In this document: one piece after another, positions 42,622-51,203 of the stretch
How positions within the stretch are numbered: position 1 is the stretch's first letter
Layout of the letters: every line of letters begins with the position of its first letter
Source of the DNA: Desulfobacteraceae bacterium
GTDB taxonomy: Bacteria; Desulfobacterota; Desulfobacteria; Desulfobacterales; Desulfosalsimonadaceae
NCBI GenBank assembly: GCA_003599885.1
Contig: QZKW01000089.1
Coordinates: 124,001 to 188,000, forward strand
Length of the DNA stretch: 64,000 nucleotides
Reading direction: 5' to 3'
Made by a program: the position numbers and the translations under genes
Notes under the pieces: model-generated
Seen by the model: the letters and a program-made list of their open reading frames with translations, nothing else
Told to the model about the DNA's origin: nothing
The model's database searches: none

Positions 42622-42676
42622 CGGGAGGTTTCTCGCGACAGGCGATGGGGTTTTTAAAATATATTTCTATGAAGTT

Positions 42677-42871
42677 TTAGCCCAATATCTCTTTAACTCT
42701 TCCGATTTCGCCACTTTCCAACCGGACTTTTATACCATGATGGTGGTTTGGGGATTTTGTTAAAATATCCTTTACGATTCCTTCAGTTAATTTGTTCGTT
42801 TTCTGGTCTTTTTTTAATACGATTAAAACTTTGGCGCCAGATGTTATATCCGCACGATGGGTGCCGTTCAT
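42677..42871 (-). CDS. ywbE: YwbE family protein
   Basis: 64 residues, the normal size of this small family. MNGTHRADITSGAKVLIVLK and GIVKDILTKSPNHHHGIKV, ending in RLESGEIGRVKEIL, match YwbE closely. The fold is a small beta-barrel (KOW/SH3-like); the function is unknown, though RNA or nucleic-acid binding is often suspected. It stands alone, convergent with the SDR gene (55-bp gap). Confidence 0.88.
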   Translation of the reverse strand: MNGTHRADITSGAKVLIVLKKDQKTNKLTEGIVKDILTKSPNHHHGIKVRLESGEIGRVKEILG

Positions 42872-42990
42872 TGAAATTACCTTATGGGTTTAAGCCATTT
42901 TAGCGGTCGTTCCACTTTTAGTCAGACCACGGGTGCGTTGAGCGGCCCCCTGAGAGGAAGGACGCATTTCCCCGCAGCGCAATTACGCAA

Positions 42991-44025
42991 TTAAACGGCT
43001 TCATTAACTGCATCGATGAGTTGTTTTAACTGGCCAAAGTTTTTCCGGTTAAAATCCACCACCAGCCGTGGCAGGTGGGCGATTTCCGGTTCATCGGCCT
43101 CTCTTGGAAGTGAACCCGAAAGACAAATGTCCCCGCCGGGCGTCAGCATTTCTGAAAATGAGGCTTTCAGCGCATTGATCCGGTCCTGGTCAATTGCTGA
43201 TATCAGGCGTAACACCACCTGATTGTCAATGTATCTGAGGCTATGGTATCGAAAATAAAAACGGTTGATTTTTGATACTGCGTCATCGACGTCTTCCACC
43301 CGTTCAATCAGATGCAGATCAGATTCACTGATATATCCATTCGCCAGCAGGTGGTCCTTTAAAAACTGAATCCAACCGGACCAGTAAGTGCCGCCGGGTT
43401 CATCCACCACAATCAGCGGAAGGGGATTGCGCTTGCCTGTCTGAACCAGGGTTAAGGTCTCCATTGCTTCGTCGTGTGTGCCGAATCCTCCCGGGAACAG
43501 GACCACCGCGTCTGATTCCTTAACAAAGGCCACTTTGCGGTTGAAAAAATATTTGTAGAGAATGTTTTTGGGATTTCCGTGAACCACCGGGTTGGATTGT
43601 TGTTCAAACGGAAGCTGAATATTGACCCCAAATGACTTCTCCGGGCCAGCCCCTTCATGAACTGCCTGCATGATGCCGGGGCCGCCGCCGGTGATCACCA
43701 TGTACCCTGCCTGGGCCAGTTTCTTTCCCATCTCCCGGGCCATTTCATATGCTTTTTCATCCGGCCGGGTGCGGGCCGACCCGAATACCGTCACTTTTTT
43801 AAACTGGCGGTATTCACCAAAAATTTTAGCAGTATACCTCACTTCCTTCAGCGAGGTGTTCATCATCTTTAAATCTACCCCGCCGTCATCTTCCTGGCCG
43901 GCTTTGAGTGCCGCCAGAATCATCTCCCGCACGATCCGGGGCCTGCCGATGTCGCCGACCTGATTGATTAACCCGTCAATATTTGTATCCACCGGGCCAT
44001 TATTTTCTTTAAAATTGAGTTTCAT
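42991..44025 (-). CDS. LOG family protein (TIGR00730 Rossmann fold)
   Basis: 344 residues. A Rossmann-like nucleotide fold has the LOG signatures GGGPGIMQAVHEGA and PGGFGTHDEAMETLT. LOG enzymes release free bases from nucleoside 5'-monophosphates (cytokinin-type in plants) and are often misannotated as lysine decarboxylases. N- and C-terminal extensions of about 70 residues each make it longer than the core family. No iP-tRNA-related gene is nearby. It is downstream of tRNA-Glu, separated by a terminator. Confidence 0.88.
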   Translation of the reverse strand: MKLNFKENNGPVDTNIDGLINQVGDIGRPRIVREMILAALKAGQEDDGGVDLKMMNTSLKEVRYTAKIFGEYRQFKKVTVFGSARTRPDEKAYEMAREMGKKLAQAGYMVITGGGPGIMQAVHEGAGPEKSFGVNIQLPFEQQSNPVVHGNPKNILYKYFFNRKVAFVKESDAVVLFPGGFGTHDEAMETLTLVQTGKRNPLPLIVVDEPGGTYWSGWIQFLKDHLLANGYISESDLHLIERVEDVDDAVSKINRFYFRYHSLRYIDNQVVLRLISAIDQDRINALKASFSEMLTPGGDICLSGSLPREADEPEIAHLPRLVVDFNRKNFGQLKQLIDAVNEAV

Positions 44026-44061
44026 AATATTTATATTTCTCTGACGAAAAAGGAAAATAAA

Positions 44062-44091
44062 AAGGGGGCCACAAAAAATGTGTACCCCCTT
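44062..44091 (-). terminator. Terminator after tRNA-Glu (works in both directions)
   Basis: AAGGGGG pairs with CCCCCTT, extended by ACA/TGT. Reading minus, TTTTTATTTTCC follows; reading plus, GTTTTTT follows. It separates the tRNA from the LOG gene. Confidence 0.75.
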
Positions 44092-44099
44092 GTTTTTTA

Positions 44100-44175
44100 T
44101 GGTGACCCCAACGGGGTTCGAACCCGTGTTACCGGCGTGAGAGGCCAGCGTCCTAGGCCACTAGACGATGGGGCC
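44100..44175 (-). tRNA. tRNA-Glu (anticodon CUC)
   Basis: A 76-nt cloverleaf on the minus strand, starting GGCCCCA and ending in an encoded CCA. The acceptor stem pairs with TGGGGTC. The anticodon stem CTGGC/GCCGG holds loop CTCTCAC, giving anticodon CTC. The T arm has ACGGG TTCGAAC CCCGT. Encoded CCA and the discriminator A are normal. A terminator follows at 44062-44091. Confidence 0.93.
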
Positions 44176-44331
44176 ATAAATGGTTCATCAGTGATGCGTT
44201 TAATAATATATTAACTATAATATCAATGTGTTTATTTCAAAGTTGACAGTTTGGTCAAAGTTAGTTTGCACAATATTCAGGCAGTGCGTTTTTGTCAAAC
44301 ACTATTTTTTCACCTGTTTTTTGTTGGGTGT

Positions 44332-44541
44332 TTATCCGTCAACGGGCTTTTTGCCTCTGCGAAATCCAATGATCAGATAAATGAAGCAGCCGACAAAAGG
44401 AATCAGGGCGATCAGCCACCAGGCGGCTTTTTCCCCTGCCGATTTGAATTGCTTCACAGATATGTCCACCAGCATCCAGAGCGTCAGCAGGAAAAAAGGG
44501 ATGGTCATGGCGATGAAGGTGCCAATGGTTTTAATATCCAT
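44332..44541 (-). CDS. PLDc_N domain small membrane protein
   Basis: 69 residues with two membrane helices (FIAMTIPFFLLTLWMLVDI and AAWWLIALIPFVGCFIYLI) and a basic tail (FRRGKKP). This is the N-terminal membrane module of cardiolipin-synthase-type phospholipases D (PLDc_N), here without the catalytic part. It is the last gene of the PHP-mltB operon (18-bp gap after mltB). Function unknown, possibly membrane anchoring or signalling. Confidence 0.8.
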   Translation of the reverse strand: MDIKTIGTFIAMTIPFFLLTLWMLVDISVKQFKSAGEKAAWWLIALIPFVGCFIYLIIGFRRGKKPVDG

Positions 44542-44559
44542 GGTTTCTCTTTTTTCCAG

Positions 44560-45459
44560 TCACGATCTGAGTTTGTCCGTTATCTTTAAAACCGTCTCCA
44601 CATAATAGGAACTGTGGTTGTAGTGGTAGACGACTTCCCCGGCCTGTTTTCGACTGATGCCGGGTTTCCATCCGTAATGTTTCAGGTAGTTGGCAATGCT
44701 GGCGATGGCGTCTTCATGGTGGAAAAGATTCACACTGCCGTCATTGTTGCCGTCTTCCGCAATCCACAGGATATTGCTGGGCATGAACTGGGCGATGCCC
44801 ATTGCGCCGGCATAGGACCCGTTAATGGTATAAGGATCCATTTTTTCTTTTTCTACGTATTTTATGAATGCTTTTAGTTCTTTATAGGCCCACTTGGCTT
44901 TTTTTACCGCCTTTTTTTCATACTCTTCACGGGAGAAACGATTTTCGGTGGGGATTTCTTTCCAGAACTTGTCCCGCATGGTTTTGTCTTCCAGAACGGC
45001 CATGGTGGAAAGAATATTGAGGACCGATTTATTGCCGACATATGTGCCCAGCCGAGTTTCCACCAGCATAATCGCGGTGATGACTTCTTTGTCAACGCCG
45101 TATTTTGTTTCGACGTTGGTCAGGGTTGCATGGTTTTTACTTATGTATTCTTTTGCTTTGTTAATGGATTCGGCTGACAGAAACTGGTCATAATTGAGTT
45201 TGCTTTCCCGGTGCTGGAAATAGCTGGCCACACCTTTAGCGTCAAACGATATGCCCGGGTTGGTGAAAATCCGGTTGATCTGCTCCGGGGTGAATTTGGC
45301 CTCCTTGTCATTGATCAGCTGCTTCTGAAGGATATTAAAATTGAAATCACTATCCATAGCGCAAACTGTCACAGGGTTGACGAGCATCAGGACGACCAGA
45401 ACCAGCGAACAGAAAAGTGAAAAAAAGCAGTCATGCGATAGGGCGAAAATGGTTTTCAA
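44560..45459 (-). CDS. mltB: Lytic murein transglycosylase B family
   Basis: 299 residues with a signal peptide (FFSLFCSLVLVVLMLVNPVT). Catalytic Glu is in AIMLVETRLGTYVGN; the substrate-binding NGSYAGAMGIAQFMPSNIL motif matches the MltB/SltB family. It cleaves the glycan backbone to 1,6-anhydro-MurNAc ends in the periplasm. The start is a TTG at 45459 with GGAGGT five bases upstream; it overlaps the PHP gene's TGA (TTGA), so translation is coupled. Confidence 0.9.
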   Translation of the reverse strand: MKTIFALSHDCFFSLFCSLVLVVLMLVNPVTVCAMDSDFNFNILQKQLINDKEAKFTPEQINRIFTNPGISFDAKGVASYFQHRESKLNYDQFLSAESINKAKEYISKNHATLTNVETKYGVDKEVITAIMLVETRLGTYVGNKSVLNILSTMAVLEDKTMRDKFWKEIPTENRFSREEYEKKAVKKAKWAYKELKAFIKYVEKEKMDPYTINGSYAGAMGIAQFMPSNILWIAEDGNNDGSVNLFHHEDAIASIANYLKHYGWKPGISRKQAGEVVYHYNHSSYYVETVLKITDKLRS

Positions 45460-46292
45460 GTATTACCTCCATGGTTTTGTTTCAGAAGTTCGGGTCCGGA
45501 TGGCGATATTTCTATATCATACCGTGTTCGCCGGGAAAAAGCAGACACATGCCGGTAGCCGGTGGTCAGCAGCAAGTTCATGGCCTTGTCATAATGCCGA
45601 CCCACCTGGTCGGGGGAATGAGCGTCCGAACCGATGGTCACGGGGATATTGCGGTCATGGCATTTTTTTAACAAGGCGGCTCCGGGATAAAATTCTTTTG
45701 CCGCCTGACTATAACCGCTGGTATTGAGCTCAACGGTTAGATTGCTATAGCTGATTTTAGATAATATATCATCAAATTTTTTTTCAAACACTGCAGACGG
45801 ACGGCGTCCGAATTTTTTGACCACATCCAGATGACAGACGATATCCGCAAAATCAAGGGAAATCATCTGGTCAAGGCGCTCAAGATATTGTTCGCATATC
45901 TCATCAATGGATTGTTTTTCCCGCACACTTGCATCTTTTGAGCTGACAATATTGACGTCCCCGATAAAATGAACCGAGCCGCCGATGACGTCAAAATCGA
46001 AGGGACGAATGATTTCCTGGGCCTGGTCCGCGTTTTCCGGATCGAAATCCACTTCAAGACCTACTTTCACCAGGATTTGATGTTTATATTCATACGCCAG
46101 TTGCCGGGCGGCGTGGAAATAAAAGGGCACATCATCCGGCGACATGGACTGTGCTCTGCCGTTTTTATGCAGGGTCAGATGGTCCAGGAAACATATTTCC
46201 TTTAAACCGGCAGCCACCGCATTTTGGATATATTGATCCATTGCGCCGTTTGCATGGTTGCAAAGAGAGGTGTGAACGTGATAATCAATCAT
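45456..46292 (-). CDS. hisJ: Histidinol-phosphatase, PHP type (HisJ-like)
   Basis: 278 residues. PHP motifs are present: DYHVHTSLCNH, FLDHLTLHKNG, GSVHFIGD, CHLDVVKKFG and SDAHSPDQVG, giving the metal ligands for a trinuclear centre. Family length and the DVIGGSVHFIG segment fit HisJ histidinol-phosphatase, which makes histidinol; other PHP phosphatases are possible. hisD is also in this window (58595-59899), but not next to it. It overlaps mltB. Confidence 0.82.
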   Translation of the reverse strand: MIDYHVHTSLCNHANGAMDQYIQNAVAAGLKEICFLDHLTLHKNGRAQSMSPDDVPFYFHAARQLAYEYKHQILVKVGLEVDFDPENADQAQEIIRPFDFDVIGGSVHFIGDVNIVSSKDASVREKQSIDEICEQYLERLDQMISLDFADIVCHLDVVKKFGRRPSAVFEKKFDDILSKISYSNLTVELNTSGYSQAAKEFYPGAALLKKCHDRNIPVTIGSDAHSPDQVGRHYDKAMNLLLTTGYRHVSAFSRRTRYDIEISPSGPELLKQNHGGNT

Positions 46293-46479
46293 AAATTAGC
46301 CGCTGCGAGCATCAAGTGATGAAGAACCGCCATAACCATATCCAGGCTGATTCAGAACCTTTTTGATCATAATCATATACCCGATCTTAATCATAAATCA
46401 TAAATAATGTCGTAATCAATGAACATTTCGTGCTGCACTGTGGGACCAGGCCTCATTGAAGCCCGAATAAAGTGAAATA

Positions 46480-47853
46480 ATGATGATAAAAAAAAAGACC
46501 AAAACCACATTTTGTTGCCAGGAATGCGGATATTTTGCCCCAAAATGGCTTGGTCGCTGCCCGGAGTGTGGCGGCTGGGACTGTTTTGCGGAAGAACGCA
46601 CAGCGCCTTTGACCGGGCCGGGTGCCATATCGGGAAATGGCCTGTTCAGCGCCCAGCCCGTGCCGATTGATTCCATTGTGCTGGATGAAGACAGCCGTAC
46701 CTCGACCGGGATTAATGAGTTCGACCGGGTGCTGGGAGGGGGTGTTATTCAGGGCAGTCTGGTTCTGATCGGTGGTGATCCGGGCATCGGTAAATCCACA
46801 TTGATCCTGCAGGTCATTCACGGGCTGTCTTCAATCAATAAAAAAATTCTGTATGTATCCGGCGAAGAATCCATCCGGCAGATTAAGATGCGGAGCCAGC
46901 GGTTGAACGCTTCTTCCCCGGGCATGCTGGTGGTCTCTGAAATCGATGTTGACGCCATATTAAATATGGTGGAGTCGGTGGGGCCGGATGCGCTGGTGAT
47001 TGATTCCATTCAGACCATGTTCAGCCAGGACATTTCTTCGGCGCCAGGAAGCGTCAGTCAGGTCCGGGAATCCACTATGAAGCTGATGCTGATGGCCAAA
47101 CGAAGCGGCATTCCGACATTTTTGATCGGCCATGTGACCAAAGACGGCGCCATTGCCGGGCCCAGGGTCATGGAACATATGGTGGACACGGTATTGTATT
47201 TTGAGGGGGACCAGAACCATGAGTTCCGCATCCTTCGGGCCGTGAAAAACCGGTTCGGCTCCACCAACGAAATCGGCGTGTTTGAAATGAAAGAAAACGG
47301 ACTGGCCGAAGTGCCGAATCCATCGGCGGTTTTTCTGGCCGAGCGTGCGGCCAATTCCCCCGGTTCCGTGGTGACTTCCTGCATTGAAGGGACGCGCCCG
47401 ATTCTTGTTGAAATCCAGGCCCTCATCAGCAGCGCCGGGTTCGGCACCCCCCGGCGGACCGTTCTGGGACTGGATTACAACCGGGTGTCCCTGCTGATGG
47501 CGGTGATGGAAAAAAAATTAGGGTTGAATCTGGCCGGGCATGATATATTTATGAACGTTACCGGCGGCGTAAAAGTAACGGAGCCGGCGGTTGATCTGGG
47601 GATTGTGGCCGCAGTGGCATCGAGTTTTTTGGACAAGCCCATTCCTGAAGGCATGATCGCCATCGGAGAAGTCGGGCTTTCCGGTGAAGTGCGAGGGGTT
47701 TCCCATCTGGAGGCGCGGGTTGCTGAAGTCCGGAAAATGGGGTTCACCAAATGTATCGTTCCGAAAACCAGTTTGAAGCAGTTGATCAATAAAAGTGATA
47801 TTGAACTGGTCGGGATTACCCGGCTTGCGGAGGTCATGGAAAATTTATTTTGA
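46480..47853 (+). CDS. radA: DNA repair protein RadA
   Basis: 457 residues. An N-terminal C4 zinc finger (CCQECGYFAPKWLGRCPEC) is followed by a RecA-like ATPase: Walker A GGDPGIGKST, RadA-specific KNRFGSTNEIG, and the Lon-like C-terminal domain ending in LKQLINKSDIELVGITRL. RadA drives branch migration in recombination. ATG codons at 46480 and 46483 lie in a weak ribosome site context. rlmE starts inside its stop codon. Confidence 0.95.
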   Translation: MMIKKKTKTTFCCQECGYFAPKWLGRCPECGGWDCFAEERTAPLTGPGAISGNGLFSAQPVPIDSIVLDEDSRTSTGINEFDRVLGGGVIQGSLVLIGGDPGIGKSTLILQVIHGLSSINKKILYVSGEESIRQIKMRSQRLNASSPGMLVVSEIDVDAILNMVESVGPDALVIDSIQTMFSQDISSAPGSVSQVRESTMKLMLMAKRSGIPTFLIGHVTKDGAIAGPRVMEHMVDTVLYFEGDQNHEFRILRAVKNRFGSTNEIGVFEMKENGLAEVPNPSAVFLAERAANSPGSVVTSCIEGTRPILVEIQALISSAGFGTPRRTVLGLDYNRVSLLMAVMEKKLGLNLAGHDIFMNVTGGVKVTEPAVDLGIVAAVASSFLDKPIPEGMIAIGEVGLSGEVRGVSHLEARVAEVRKMGFTKCIVPKTSLKQLINKSDIELVGITRLAEVMENLF

Positions 47854-48476
47854 CAGGTAAAAAAACAAACAATAAATATCTTTCGGATCATTATGCGAAA
47901 CAGGCGCAAAAGGAAAATTTCCCGGCCCGGTCTGTTTATAAGCTGAAAGAAATTCAGCAGAAATTGCAAATTATCAGACCTGGGAACAAAGTGCTTGATC
48001 TGGGCTGCGCACCGGGTTCCTGGGCCAAGTTTGCCGGTGAACTGACTGGAAAACAGGGACTGGTGATCGGGATTGACCTGAAAGCCGTTTCTGAACGGTT
48101 TCCGGCACACGTCCGGATATTGGCGGGGGACGTGATTGCGCTGGCGGAAAAGGATGCCGTCGAGCTGGCCGCCGTCATTGGAAACGGGTTTCATGTGGTT
48201 TTAAGCGATATGGCGCCCGCAACGACGGGACGCAAAGAAGTGGACGCGGCCCGGTCCTATTATCTGTGCCGGTCAGCCCTGATTATCGCCCGGAAAGTTC
48301 TTGAACCGGGCGGTTCTTTTGTGTGCAAGATTTTTCAGGGAGAAGATTTTAACGGGTTTATTAATGAAGTCGCAAGCGACTTTGAACGACATAAAATATT
48401 TAAACCACAGAGCTGCCGAAAAGAAAGCAAGGAAATTTACATTATCGCTTTGGGGAAAAAACAGGAGGATAACTGA
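47850..48476 (+). CDS. rlmE: 23S rRNA (uridine-2'-O)-methyltransferase RlmE/FtsJ
   Basis: 208 residues from TTG 47850, which overlaps the RadA stop (TTGA). Catalytic [30 protein letters not shown] and [12 protein letters not shown] motif [11 protein letters not shown]. It methylates U2552 of 23S rRNA (E. coli numbering). The stop shares its last base with the yebC start in TGATG. This makes a radA-rlmE-yebC operon. Confidence 0.93.
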   Translation: MTGKKTNNKYLSDHYAKQAQKENFPARSVYKLKEIQQKLQIIRPGNKVLDLGCAPGSWAKFAGELTGKQGLVIGIDLKAVSERFPAHVRILAGDVIALAEKDAVELAAVIGNGFHVVLSDMAPATTGRKEVDAARSYYLCRSALIIARKVLEPGGSFVCKIFQGEDFNGFINEVASDFERHKIFKPQSCRKESKEIYIIALGKKQEDN

Positions 48477-49222
48477 TGTCTGGACACAGCAAATGGGCGA
48501 ATATTAAACATAAAAAGGGCGCTGAAGACGCCAAAAGAGGGAAAGTTTTCACCAAAGTAGTCAAGGAAATCATTGTCGCCGCCCGGCTCGGCGGCGGTGA
48601 CCCCGCCACCAACCCGAGACTCCGCGGGGTTCTCCAGAAAGCCAAATCCGCCAATCTCCCCAAGGACAACGTGGAACGGGCGATCAAAAAAGGGACAGGC
48701 GACCTGGAAGGGTCTAATTACGAGGAAATTTCATATGAAGGTTATGGCCCGGGCGGCGTGGCGGTGCTGGTGGAATCCCTGACCGACAATAAAAACCGGA
48801 CTGTGGCCGATGTCCGGCATATTTTTAACAAACACAATGGAAACTTAGGTGAAAACGGGTGCGTGGGCTGGATGTTCGATAAAAAAGGCTGGATTTCCGT
48901 TGCCAAAGAAGGCGTGGATGAAGACACCCTCATGATGGCGGCCCTGGATGCCGGAGCTGAGGACGTCAAGACCGATGATGCCGCCGAGTTTGAGATTATC
49001 ACGGCACCGGATGATTTCGAGGCGGTTAAAGCCGCCATCGAAAAAGCATCGATTGTGATTTTGGATTCTGAAGTGACCATGCTCCCCCAGAATTATGCCC
49101 GTATCATTGGCAAGGAAGCCGAGCAGATGATAAAACTTATGGACGCGCTGGACGACAATGACGATGTTCAGAAGGTTTATACCAACGCAGATATTCCGGA
49201 TGAGGTAATGGACGCGTTGTAA
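48476..49222 (+). CDS. yebC: YebC/PmpR family protein
   Basis: 248 residues, the usual length. It starts [20 protein letters not shown], a fixed family motif, followed by [20 protein letters not shown] and [20 protein letters not shown]. Once called a transcriptional regulator, it now also has ribosome-related translation roles (polyproline) in related bacteria. ATG follows GGAGGATAAC. It ends 10 bp from the convergent nadA stop. Confidence 0.95.
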   Translation: MSGHSKWANIKHKKGAEDAKRGKVFTKVVKEIIVAARLGGGDPATNPRLRGVLQKAKSANLPKDNVERAIKKGTGDLEGSNYEEISYEGYGPGGVAVLVESLTDNKNRTVADVRHIFNKHNGNLGENGCVGWMFDKKGWISVAKEGVDEDTLMMAALDAGAEDVKTDDAAEFEIITAPDDFEAVKAAIEKASIVILDSEVTMLPQNYARIIGKEAEQMIKLMDALDDNDDVQKVYTNADIPDEVMDAL

Positions 49223-49232
49223 ACTTTTAACC

Positions 49233-50150
49233 TTACTTGATTGCGATCATTCGCTCCACCGATTGCAGGGCCGGAATGCGGATGTCTTCCGGCACCTTGA
49301 CTTTTCCGGTCAAGTGCTCCAGACTTTCCGCCACATCTTCCAGCGTGATTTTTTTCATGTCCCTGCATTCCATGGCCGCTGATGCCGGATAAAAATTTTT
49401 ATCCGGCATCGCTTTTTGCAGCGGATACAGCAACCCGACTTCTGTTCCCACGATAAACGAGGTGTGCTCCGCTTCCCGTGCAACCCGCAGCATACCCGAT
49501 GTGCTGGTAACAATGTCTGCCAAGTCAAGCACTTCTCTCCGGCATTCGGGATGGGCCATAAACAAGGCTTCAGGATAGCGCTGCTTTTGTTTTAAAACCG
49601 TTTCAGGGGGCAGGGCGTCATGAAACGGACAAAAACCATTCCAGATGTGGATGCGTTTGCTGGTTTTGGTGGCCGCATAGTTGGCCAGATTGCGGTCCGG
49701 CGCCATCAGAATTTCATCTTCCGCCAGGCTGTTCACCACCTTGATGACATTGGCGGACGTGCAGCAGACAGTGGTCAGCGCCTTGACCGCAGCCGTTGAG
49801 TTTACATAGGTCACAACCGGCATGCCGGGGTGTTCCCCGATCCATTCCTTCAACTCTTCCGGGGTGATCATGTCAGCCATGGGGCATCCGGCGTCCGGCC
49901 GGGGCAGAAGGACGGTTTTGTCCGGCGACAGGATGGAGGCGGTTTCCGCCATGAACCGGACCCCGCAAAAAACAATAATATCGGCATCCGTTTGAGCGGC
50001 CCGGATACTCAGTTCCAGCGAATCCCCGCACAGATCCGCAATATCCTGAATTTCCGGCGGCTGGTAATTGTGGGCCAGAATAATCGCATGTTTTTCTCTG
50101 GCCAGGCGTTTAATTTTATTATTGATGTCAGTTTTTATGTCATTGTTCAT
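49233..50150 (-). CDS. nadA: Quinolinate synthase
   Basis: 305 residues, the short clostridial/archaeal-type length. It condenses iminoaspartate and DHAP to quinolinate in NAD synthesis. The three cluster Cys are in DAGCPMADM, NGFCPFHDAL and AMECRDMKK, with AHNYQPPEIQDIAD at the start. It lies 5 bp after lolA on the same strand. nadB and nadC are not in the window. Confidence 0.94.
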   Translation of the reverse strand: MNNDIKTDINNKIKRLAREKHAIILAHNYQPPEIQDIADLCGDSLELSIRAAQTDADIIVFCGVRFMAETASILSPDKTVLLPRPDAGCPMADMITPEELKEWIGEHPGMPVVTYVNSTAAVKALTTVCCTSANVIKVVNSLAEDEILMAPDRNLANYAATKTSKRIHIWNGFCPFHDALPPETVLKQKQRYPEALFMAHPECRREVLDLADIVTSTSGMLRVAREAEHTSFIVGTEVGLLYPLQKAMPDKNFYPASAAMECRDMKKITLEDVAESLEHLTGKVKVPEDIRIPALQSVERMIAIK

Positions 50151-50155
50151 GGCAG

Positions 50156-50860
50156 TTATTCATCCATTTTTAAGACTTCCGCGCCGGATGGTATCTGGAA
50201 GTTGAACAAAGAAGCATCCATGGGCTCAAACACCAGATCCGAAAATTCAATCCGGGTTTCGTCGCCATACTCATTTAATGTCACTACGCTTTTAATTTCA
50301 TAGGTGGATTTATCGATGTTTAAAAAAATTGCTGATAAATCCAGTTGTTTTTGGCGGGGGACCAGCTTGAGTGAATATTGGTCGGGTGCAGTCGGTACTG
50401 CGACAGTGACCGTATAGGTATCCTGAACCAGGTTGAAATTTGACAGAAAACTGGCGCCCTTGCCGTTGCCGAAGTAGGTCATAGCGTCGCCGATCACCAC
50501 CTGGTTGTCTTCAGGCCGGAAAATCCACAAGGTTTTTCCATCGGAGATAATGGCGTATTTTTCAGGCCGTTCATATTCCCACTGCATCATTCCCGGATGT
50601 TTGAACCATACTTTTCCGGAAGCGGTATCTGTAATACCCAAGGCTTTCAACGCCGATTCCTGGGAGAAGCGGGCGGAAAAATCGGCGGTATTGTAGCGCT
50701 TTTCAAGATTCTTGATAATGTCTTCGCGCAAACCGGCAGGAGATTGGTCAGCGGCCGGCTGAGGGCTGGAATTCTGGGCCGCAGTCATGCCGGGAAATGC
50801 GCAGAAGCCGAGGGAAAAAGTCCAAAATATTAAAGCAATGATACATCGATTCATCTTCAT
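50156..50860 (-). CDS. lolA: Outer-membrane lipoprotein carrier LolA
   Basis: 234 residues. A signal peptide (IIALIFWTFSLGFCAFPGMTA) precedes the LolA beta-barrel: FSARFSQESALKALG, SGKVWFKHPGMMQWEYERPE and TLWIFRPEDNQVVIG. LolA ferries lipoproteins across the periplasm. It is longer than E. coli LolA (203). It heads a two-gene operon with nadA, an unrelated partner. Confidence 0.9.
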   Translation of the reverse strand: MKMNRCIIALIFWTFSLGFCAFPGMTAAQNSSPQPAADQSPAGLREDIIKNLEKRYNTADFSARFSQESALKALGITDTASGKVWFKHPGMMQWEYERPEKYAIISDGKTLWIFRPEDNQVVIGDAMTYFGNGKGASFLSNFNLVQDTYTVTVAVPTAPDQYSLKLVPRQKQLDLSAIFLNIDKSTYEIKSVVTLNEYGDETRIEFSDLVFEPMDASLFNFQIPSGAEVLKMDE

Positions 50861-51007
50861 GTGTCCATTCTATTCCCTAAAATATAAATTTTAAAATAAC
50901 AGGTGATTTTTTTTATTTCCGATTATCATAGACAAATTGAGAAGTAAATCAAAGGAAATTATCTTTCAAACCAACAGTATCCAAAGGAACGGTTTATTAT
51001 TATAGAT

Positions 51008-51022
51008 ATGGCGCGGCGCCAT
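51008..51022. promoter_or_regulatory. 15-bp palindrome upstream of the beta-oxidation operon
   Basis: ATGGCGC, G, GCGCCAT: perfect arms around one base in an otherwise AT-rich region, 74 bp upstream of the -35. It could be an activator or repressor site, or a small hairpin; no known consensus is matched. Confidence 0.35.
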
Positions 51023-51095
51023 TCACTCCGGCGGGTAAAATATTAACTGTCTGATTTTTAATAAAAATATCAAATAATTCATACGGATATTTTTC

Positions 51096-51125
51096 TTGAC
51101 ACATTTAAGCACTCTTTGATAGGTA
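51096..51125 (+). promoter_or_regulatory. Promoter of the beta-oxidation operon
   Basis: TTGACA at 51096-51101 followed at 17-18 bp by ATAGGT/TAGGTA and AAAT. Leader about 75 nt, ending in the strong ribosome site CAGGAGGT before ATG 51204. Confidence 0.5.
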
Positions 51126-51203
51126 AATTATCTTGTTTTGAAAGGCTTTTTTTACGGGTTTTGTGCATTTTTTGCTTAACTTAATATATTTCAGGAGGTA
51201 ACT

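Larger units (their letters stand above)
50861..51203. other. Intergenic region between lolA and the beta-oxidation genes
   Basis: No gene in 343 bp. It holds a 15-bp palindrome ATGGCGCGGCGCCAT at 51008-51022 and a promoter at 51096-51124 for the beta-oxidation operon. The lolA promoter was not placed. Confidence 0.5.

Noticed and set aside
46480-49222. radA-rlmE-yebC considered as an unusual stress operon
   Set aside because: All three are ordinary housekeeping genes with intact motifs; overlapping codons are normal in this window.
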